DNA of 24,534 bases. It comes from Plicaturopsis crispa FD-325 SS-3. Its lineage: Eukaryota > Basidiomycota > Agaricomycetes > Amylocorticiales > Amylocorticiaceae. The stretch is from positions 207,338 to 231,871 of the forward strand of contig KN832571.1 of assembly GCA_000827205.1 (NCBI GenBank), in the 5' to 3' direction. The translations under genes and the position numbers were made by a program. Below the pieces are notes generated by a model that saw nothing but the letters and a program-made list of their open reading frames with translations, searched no databases and was not told the origin of the DNA. Below, piece by piece: positions 19,030 through 24,534 of this stretch (positions within the stretch are counted from its first letter, which is position 1; the number at the start of each line of letters is the position of its first letter).

Positions 19030-21113
19030 ATGCACGGTCTACCGCTCCCAGCCGTTCTTCTATGCGGCTCGCTGTTGCTCTCGACTCTGCCTTCGCCAGC
19101 ATTCGGACAGAAGGCGCCAGTCAACGTCAGTTTCTCTGTGACGCCGACACAGAGTCAACTCCAGAATGTCATTCTGGATAATTTCCTTGGGATTTCTTGG
19201 GAGCTCAGCTCGTTCGACACCCTCTGTACGTCTCGTACGCGCAGTCGGGTCTTAGTGTCACTTACCCATATTCTCACAGGGGGTAAGACGACTGACTCGA
19301 TGCCGAATGCCATGCAGAACTATTTAGCGAATTTGCGCGCGCGTATGTCGCACCCGTTACGAATACGCGTCGGTGGGAACGGCATGGATGCCTCCACGTA
19401 TGTCCCTGCCGCGAAATACATGATCGAATTGACGGACCCGGACGCCTATTTCAATGATATACCCGTCAACTTCGGACCGATATTTTTTGACGTGCTGAAT
19501 GCGATGTACGACCGGGTCGGCTCGATGCAGTTCATCATTGGTCTAAGTATGCTCGATCCGGCCGAGGATGGGAATGTTATTGAACTGGCTGCTGCGGCAA
19601 GAGAAAAACTCGGGGACCGGTTGGATGCCATGCTACTCGGTAATGTGCGTATGAAGATATTTTCTACGTGTTTTCTGTTATACAACCGTTTCTCACATTG
19701 TCTTCTACCAAAAGGAGCCCGATTTATATGCTGGACATGGGACTCGAGAAGGATACACAATTCAGGACTATGTGAGTGATCACCAGCATGCCACCTGAGC
19801 GCCGACAGTCTAATGCTCTCCACACAGATACCCGAAATAGGAAAAGTCATCGATGATCTACGTGACGCACCTGAAGGAGACCTCATAAACACAACTCTGA
19901 TCGGTGGACCCTCTGTATGCTGTGATTGGTACGTACATTCGAAAGCTATTCATTCATTTTGGTTTGGTAACATCCTTCCAGGGACTTAGATGACATTATA
20001 GACGCTGGCTTGGACGAATACCCGTACAAATATTACTCGTATGTCCTGTACAGTTGTCGTGCTATGTTTGTATCTCATTTTTCCTTTTAGAATCCAGCAT
20101 TATCCCCAGAATACCTGCAGCGGATTGACCGCACAAAACACAAATGTGTCCTATTATATTCAACATTCGAATGGTTAGTTCCCGTTATCATGCTCCTGGC
20201 AATCCTACTAAAATATATCCAGTTGGATCATATGTGAACTGGAACTACGCCGGAATTACGATGGCTAAACAGGCAGGCGTGCCGGTATTACTCACAGAAT
20301 ACAATTCAGTGTCCTGCGGCGGCTCCAACATCTCAGATACCGTGAGTGCAGGCCTTGACGGCTCTACGCTCTTCGCTAAATGGCCCCGTCTTGTAGTTTG
20401 CGACGGCGATGTGGGCTATCGATGCTGGGCTCAAGTCCGCCGCCTCCAACTTCAGTGCGATATATCTTCACACACGCGAGTGGAACATTTCGTACAACCT
20501 CTTCGACCCGCCGACTGCGGATACATCCACGTCCTCTGGCTGGCGCACTGGCTCTCCGTACTATTCGGCGCTTTTCCTGTCCGAGGCATTCTCCAAGAAC
20601 GGAAGCGTCGTTGCGGACTTGAATATCGATAATTCGGAGTATCAGGCGTCTACGATGGCAGGGTACGGGATCTACGACAGCAATGGCACGGCGTACACGC
20701 GCTCGAAGCTCGTGCTGTTCAACTTCGATGACGGAACGCCCCAGACGTTCATGATCCCGAGCAACGTGACGTTTGCAGTCGCGACGCGGATGCTGACCGC
20801 ACCGAACGTTCTGGAGTCGACCAACATCTCGTGGGCGGGCCAAACCGTCGGCGCAATCGGCCAGCTCGAGGGCGTGCAGACTACGCCTGTGACGCGGTGT
20901 AGAAACGGGTGCAACGTCACCGTTCCAGGGCCTGGCGTCGCGCTTGTACTATTCAATCCGTTGCACGGGCTTGATAGCTTTTACGAGGGTAACTCGACGA
21001 TAGCGGACTACCCGTCGGGGGGAGCGAGGGCCATCTCCAGGTCTACATTGGGATCAGTTATCGCATGCATTTCTCTAGGTGTAGCATTTCAGTGGCTACT
21101 CTTCAATTCATGA
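19030..21113 (+). CDS. Secreted glycoside hydrolase family 79 (beta-glucuronidase type)
   Basis: GH79 enzymes remove glucuronic acid or 4-O-methyl-glucuronic acid, for example from arabinogalactan proteins. Exons 19030-19225, 19280-19644, 19715-19771, 19828-19928, 19982-20038, 20091-20173, 20223-20341 and 20397-21113 give 564 residues. MHGLPLPAVLLCGSLLLS is a signal peptide. Motifs: NFLGISWELSSFDTLWG, RIRVGGNGMDASTY, LLGNEPDLYAGHG with probable acid/base E188, and VLLTEYNSVSCGG with probable nucleophile E312. A beta-sandwich C-terminal domain of the GH79C type follows (about 390-500), with many N-glycosylation sites. The last ~20 residues (LGSVIACISLGVAFQWLLF) are hydrophobic after a Ser/Gly-rich stretch, suggesting a GPI anchor or a membrane tail. 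All intron phases agree, so the gene looks intact. Confidence 0.9.
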
Positions 21114-21399
21114 CCAAACGTTCTGTCACTTCGTCAAGTGTTCTCCTGTAAAGGTCAGCTCGAAACTTACCCGCGCACTCTCAGTCCCTAGATTCATGGA
21201 AGGGCACGGTGGCGTGAGGTCACAAGTTGGTGGCACGGCTCGACCGGCATGCACTTAAGACCCTGGTTACTTCCTTCTACTTACTTCTTCCATAGCTCCG
21301 ATTGGTACCATAGCGCATTGCACAGCATGTGAGTGTTTTGTACAGCTTGCAAGGCACATCTGCACTAATTCATGTCCTCTAGTACTAGTAGCCGTCGTA

Positions 21400-21875
21400 A
21401 TGGGGCCAATACCACTCGTTGCGCGCAATTTAGCATGCGAGGCACATGTTCTACGCGGCTACCTTACCGCATCACTTGATATCTACGTCCTGACCAGATT
21501 CACGCCGATTTCGCGGCAGGTGCATATGCACGTTACGGCGATCCACAGGTCGAGCTTTTCATCCACGACGAACCACGTTTCTATGGGCACACGCCTGAGT
21601 ACGTGCGCGCAACGCTCGATGAGGAGAGATATCGAGAAGACTTTCTCATCATCGACGCGGACCGCCGATCTACTTGCTTGGTGGAACGAGTACGTTGCTG
21701 TCAATGTCCGCGATGACAAGGCTAACCACAGTGATCTCGCAGGAAGATCTTTGCGGACGTCCAGACTATCGACCCGAACGACAACACCTCAACCACTGGC
21801 AAGCCGAGCGTCGCTGATGAGATGAGGGCACAGGCTGCTGCCAAGGCGCAGGCGGCGCGCGCTGCGGCTACATAG
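21400..21875 (+). pseudogene. Frameshifted partial copy of the 5005-5851 gene
   Basis: Starts MGPIPLVARNLACEAHVLRG, matching the start of the minus-strand gene at 5851. Similarity continues to about 21491, where one base appears missing (GTCCT-GACC); in the next frame the match resumes as DQIHADFAAGAYARYGDPQV and runs through FIHDEPRFYGHTPEYVRATL to an FLIIDADRRSTC strand near 21680. After a TGA at 21714 an unrelated open end follows (KIFADVQTIDPND.. to TAG at 21875), rich in Ala and Gln. I cannot join it by a normal intron. The second exon of the parent gene is missing. It looks like a diverged duplicate inactivated by a frameshift; a sequencing error or an unusual structure is less likely. 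Confidence 0.75.
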
Positions 21876-22098
21876 CTTGGATTCCAGTACATCTTCGTCT
21901 CGAACTCCAGTACATTCTACTATCTGCAGCACAACACCATTGTCAAGAACAATGTGGTTTTTAAGAGACTGTGTCCCATATACGGTTCCATTGTTAGCCA
22001 CCTGTGCATTTCTGTTACATGTACATTTCTGTGTAATATTATGCAGTCGGACTCTGGAACTCGAATCGATAAACTTGGAGCGGACGTGAGCGCGCCGG

Positions 22099-22106
22099 TA
22101 TATAAA
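22099..22106 (+). promoter_or_regulatory. TATA box of the orphan charged-protein gene
   Basis: TATATAAA ends 64 bases before the ATG at 22171. This spacing favours that ATG over other in-frame starts upstream. Confidence 0.5.
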
Positions 22107-22170
22107 CGCTTTAGTTTCATTGTCAACAACATCAATACGACAACGCTCCAGCCCCAAGTCCGGAGTCGAA

Positions 22171-22983
22171 ATGGCTACGCTGAAGAATATATCGGACCCC
22201 GCAGTCGACCTTCCCCCTGGCTATCATAGCTACCCAATCTATCGTAAGCTTCAAAGCTACCTCTCGACTACAGTACATTCACACGCTGTTCTAGTTACCA
22301 CCTCCATAGAGAACTTTAACTGGAAGAAACCATTTCTGGCTGTGCGACTTGACGATTGGGAGTCATTGTACCAAGTCGACGGATGGTCAGGCCGAGGAAA
22401 GAAAGATTCCCCCGAATTCCCGATCCATTACAATAGAGCGCTGAACAAGCTTTGCGAACTGAGCGGCATGCCGATCGTGATTGGTTACGCCAAGTTGTGG
22501 CCCACGTCCGACGCGACGAGCGAGTCGGACGGTGATTACGAGTCTGACGAAGAACCGGAAGGCAGTAAGGTCGGCATTCAACAGGACTCGGAGGTGAATA
22601 GGATTGTGAAGATCGGCATGACGGTGGCGAAGGTCGGCATGGCGGTGGTGAAGGTCGAGGGGAAAGAAGGGAAAGTTGAGAAGACGGAACCAAAGGCTGC
22701 GAGGAGAGAGGACAGGGTCGAGAGGAAGGAGGAGAAGGTAGAGGAGGATGCCGATTCCGATGAAGACTATGACAACGACTATTATAGCGAAGACGACGAC
22801 GACGAATCCGACGAATCCGACTACGATCCAAACGCTGAACTTGTAGATGGACTCCTCCGAGTCGTGGCGCTCAGCGGACCCCGCTTCCACTCGACGCGGG
22901 CGAAACGACTCGCTGTCGTGCAGGCGCTGGGGAAGACAGAGAACGACATCATTAGCGTCTATCCCAGAGCTATTCCGCCGTGA
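22171..22983 (+). CDS. Orphan highly charged protein
   Basis: Single-exon frame of 270 residues starting MATLKNISDPAVDLPPGYHS. Residues ~1-115 look like a small folded domain (YPIYRKLQSYLSTTVHSHAV, FNWKKPFLAVRLDDWESLY, MPIVIGYAKLWP). From ~116 the chain is mostly charged: an acidic patch, a Val/Lys/Gly stretch with an imperfect six-to-eight-residue repeat (KIGMTVAKVGMAVVKVEGKE), a Lys/Glu-rich helix, and a long Asp/Glu/Ser/Tyr tract (DEDYDNDYYSEDDDDESDES). A short terminal domain, LVDGLLRVVALSGPRF, follows. There is no signal peptide or membrane segment. The acidic/basic blocks would suit a nuclear or chromatin role, but that is speculation. I know no family. The TATA box and the clean frame support a real gene. 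Confidence 0.65.
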   Translation: MATLKNISDPAVDLPPGYHSYPIYRKLQSYLSTTVHSHAVLVTTSIENFNWKKPFLAVRLDDWESLYQVDGWSGRGKKDSPEFPIHYNRALNKLCELSGMPIVIGYAKLWPTSDATSESDGDYESDEEPEGSKVGIQQDSEVNRIVKIGMTVAKVGMAVVKVEGKEGKVEKTEPKAARREDRVERKEEKVEEDADSDEDYDNDYYSEDDDDESDESDYDPNAELVDGLLRVVALSGPRFHSTRAKRLAVVQALGKTENDIISVYPRAIPP

Positions 22984-23195
22984 TCTGCCGCACCCTCTTC
23001 GCGCAACGTCCTCTCCGATAATAGTTATCGTTTGTACATCTTATAACGACGCGCTTTCTGTGCACTTCTGCAAACCACTACGTGCGACGGACAGTCCAGA
23101 CTTAGAAGATCGTTCGCGAAAGAGGTTTGTGGCAACTTACCTGACGTGCTACTCTTCGCTACATCATGGTCCTGCAAAGCGTGCGGCAGCGTGCA

Positions 23196-23594
23196 CTACG
23201 AGTGCACGAGTATACCTTTAGCCTTGGAAAAGGAGAAGCGCTTGAGCACTCCTGATACCAAAAAGAGGCCCGCTGGGGGCGCTATAGTAGGTTGACCCGC
23301 TGGCAGCTGCCATGCGTGGTTCCTAAACGCAAACCACGGTTGAAAAATTGTCAAAGAACAACTACTTACACGGTGGCGTTTGCTACGATATAACGCACAC
23401 TGGATAATAAGCCGGTGAACAACTGTTCATTCACAACAGAATGAAGTGGCGACTTACCCTTGTACTATAGGGGTAGAGCCTGCGGAAACCACCATTATAT
23501 TTGTGGCGTATCCTCCCTGAGTCTTTGACAACTGACTCTTGAGCCTGGCCGTTCTCTTAATTAGCCACCTCAGTGTCACGTAAACACATCCTAA
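23196..23594 (-). CDS. 3' part of a spliced gene, unknown function
   Basis: Three minus-strand exons join in one frame. The first is open from about 23594 to 23458 (RLKSQLSKTQGGYATNIMVV, AGSTPIVQG), followed by a GTAAGT..CCAG intron of 58 nt. The second is 23399-23370 (30 nt, VRYIVANATV), followed by a GTAAGT..TTTAG intron of 46 nt. The third is 23322-23196 (NHAWQLPAGQPTIAPPAGLF.. to TAG). Both donors are perfect consensus. The first in-frame ATG is at 23495 (a 64-residue product), but the frame is open further up to the hairpin at 23590-23634, so the 5' end is unresolved. I recognise no family. The gene would converge on the orphan gene with ~210 bp between stops. All three exons are too short to stand out as long open frames. 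Confidence 0.45.
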
Positions 23595-23634
23595 TTAGCT
23601 TGCCATAGGGGGGGGGAATGGCAAGCTAATTAGG
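23590..23634. repeat. Perfect 17-bp hairpin with a nine-G loop
   Basis: Left arm 23590-23606 (CCTAATTAGCTTGCCAT) and right arm 23618-23634 are exact reverse complements; the 11-base loop is A, nine G, A. Perfect arms with this loop suggest a small inserted palindrome, a terminal-repeat relic or a transcription-linked structure. Parts of the arm (CTAATTA) recur at 23558-23564. Confidence 0.85.
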
Positions 23635-24061
23635 ACCGATTGTTCCAATTCCCCGACTCTCCCCGTTAATTCTGAATAATTTCGCTATATACCAAAGGAG
23701 AGAGTCCCTGAGTCCTGCACTAAGTGATACCGGCTACCGGTGGCAAGTTACCGTCGCCGCGTCAGTCAGTCTCAGCCACAACCTGGCTTCAACACGTCCC
23801 GCGCGCGTCGGCTTCGGCGTCATCGTTCCGACGCGTCGTGCTCGTCGTCGCCGACGATGAGCTCGAGTATTTCATCAATTCTTCATCTTTTTCTTAGGTT
23901 TCTTTTGTAGCCCACTCATATACATGTACTCTAATGTCTTCTATGTAGTCAATTCGCTTTCAAATGCATTTATTGAGTCACTATAGACATGATAACTACC
24001 TAACAGAAAAAGCGAAATATATACCCTGATACCTACCTCAGTACCTTAATAACCCTCTCGT
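23635..24061. other. A/T-rich spacer with a GC-rich island
   Basis: No supported gene. A GC-rich island around 23750-23865 is open in several frames on both strands (for example plus-strand SQPQPGFNTSRARRLRRHRS), flanked by A/T-rich DNA (23870-24060). It may be a decayed coding fragment. It also should contain the 3' end of the gene entering from the right edge. Confidence 0.35.
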
Positions 24062-24534
24062 TTAGGGCCTATAGTGTGATATCTTGAAGTTATAACAGGT
24101 CCCATGTGTATCTGACCGCTTAAAATGTCAATAATGCGCCACAAAAGCGGAGGGTGAGGGTGCAGGGACTTACCAGGGCATCTAAGGACCTCAAATGCAC
24201 CTAAAATCGTCCCTGTGCATCCACTGGAGGTGCAATATGCAAAAGAGATGGTACCTGGGGGGTGCAGAGGGTCAGGATATCGAAAATGCGCAGGGGAGGG
24301 GAAGGCAGGTGGTTGAACACTCACTGGGCACCCTCTGGACGTCCAGGAACGTCGTGGAGACGTATTTAGAGTCTATACGTTGAATACAAGCTGTCCTGGA
24401 TGTCTGAAGGAGGTGTAGGGGGTCAGAAATGCGAACATATATGCAGAATGATGTCTCTGGGGACTCACCTGGCCTATCCCTGAGCTTCGAGCCGACACAG
24501 ACCTCGTAAGGTAGTCATCCAGACTCCAAACGAG
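24062..24534 (-). CDS. 3' end of a multi-exon gene running off the window
   Basis: Four minus-strand exons keep a single frame: 24534-24469 (LVWSLDDYLTRSVSARSSG..), 24403-24325 (TSRTACIQRIDSKYVSTTFL..), 24254-24174 (ISFAYCTSSGCTGTILGAFE) and 24111-24062 (THGTCYNFKISHYRP, TAA). Introns of 65, 70 and 61 nt begin GTGAGT, GTGAGT and GTAAGT and end CAG. Phases match at every junction and the alternative frames I checked in the middle exons contain stops. The visible 91 residues contain several Cys and many Ser/Thr, which would suit a secreted protein, but I cannot place the family. The 5' part lies outside the window. Confidence 0.5.

Noticed and set aside
24100-24460. Apparent ~100-nt direct repeats such as GGTGCAGAGGGTCAG and GGTGTAGGGGGTCAG
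   Set aside because: They coincide with the pyrimidine-rich 3' ends and donor sites of successive introns of the minus-strand gene, so similarity of splice signals explains them better than a tandem repeat.
1-24534. CRISPR arrays, rRNA or bacterial mobile elements
   Set aside because: No regularly spaced direct repeats, rRNA-like segments or bacterial insertion-sequence genes were seen; the window is fungal nuclear DNA.

Overview
The window looks like nuclear DNA of a filamentous basidiomycete, probably an Agaricomycete. Genes are broken by many short introns (mostly 47-116 nt, GTRNGY donors, YAG acceptors), coding DNA is moderately GC-rich, and the gene set is eukaryotic (mitochondrial ATP synthase subunit g, Pho88, an Slm1/2 PH protein, a C2H2 plus Zn2Cys6 regulator, a secreted GH79 enzyme). 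The genus cannot be named from the sequence alone. Exon boundaries were worked out by hand from reading frame and splice signals.

Left third (1-7.2 kb), dense housekeeping genes: ATP synthase subunit g (+, 576-1252), PHO88/SND3 (-, 1646-2487, six exons including a 20-nt one), an Slm1/Slm2-type protein (+, 2759-4746) divergent from PHO88, an uncharacterised cytosolic-looking protein (-, 5005-5851) and a beta-carbonic anhydrase (-, 6291-7208).

Middle (7.2-14.4 kb), gene-poor: a secreted protein with two ricin-B-like (beta-trefoil) domains joined by an Ala/Ser-rich linker (-, 8459-10067) is the only clear gene. Splice signals and open frames suggest smaller genes or relics: a short three-exon frame (-, 7761-8123), a small membrane-protein-like gene (-, 10870-11443) whose 5' end overlaps a GC-rich inverted repeat, and a possible decayed fragment (-, 12644-12893).

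Right part (14.4-24.5 kb): a transcription factor with two C2H2 fingers and a Zn2Cys6 cluster (+, 14637-17096), an ~856-bp fold-back element with two ~350-bp, ~97% identical inverted arms (17775-18630), a secreted GH79 beta-glucuronidase-type hydrolase (+, 19030-21113), a frameshifted second copy of the 5.0-5.9 kb gene (+, 21400-21875), an orphan highly charged protein (+, 22171-22983), and two spliced minus-strand gene ends at 23.2-23.6 kb and 24.06 kb to the window edge. A 17-bp perfect hairpin with a nine-G loop lies at 23590-23634.

There is no sign of one co-operating cluster. The layout is a conserved block on the left and a repeat-bearing accessory region on the right, where duplication, fold-back elements and relics occur beside secreted enzymes.
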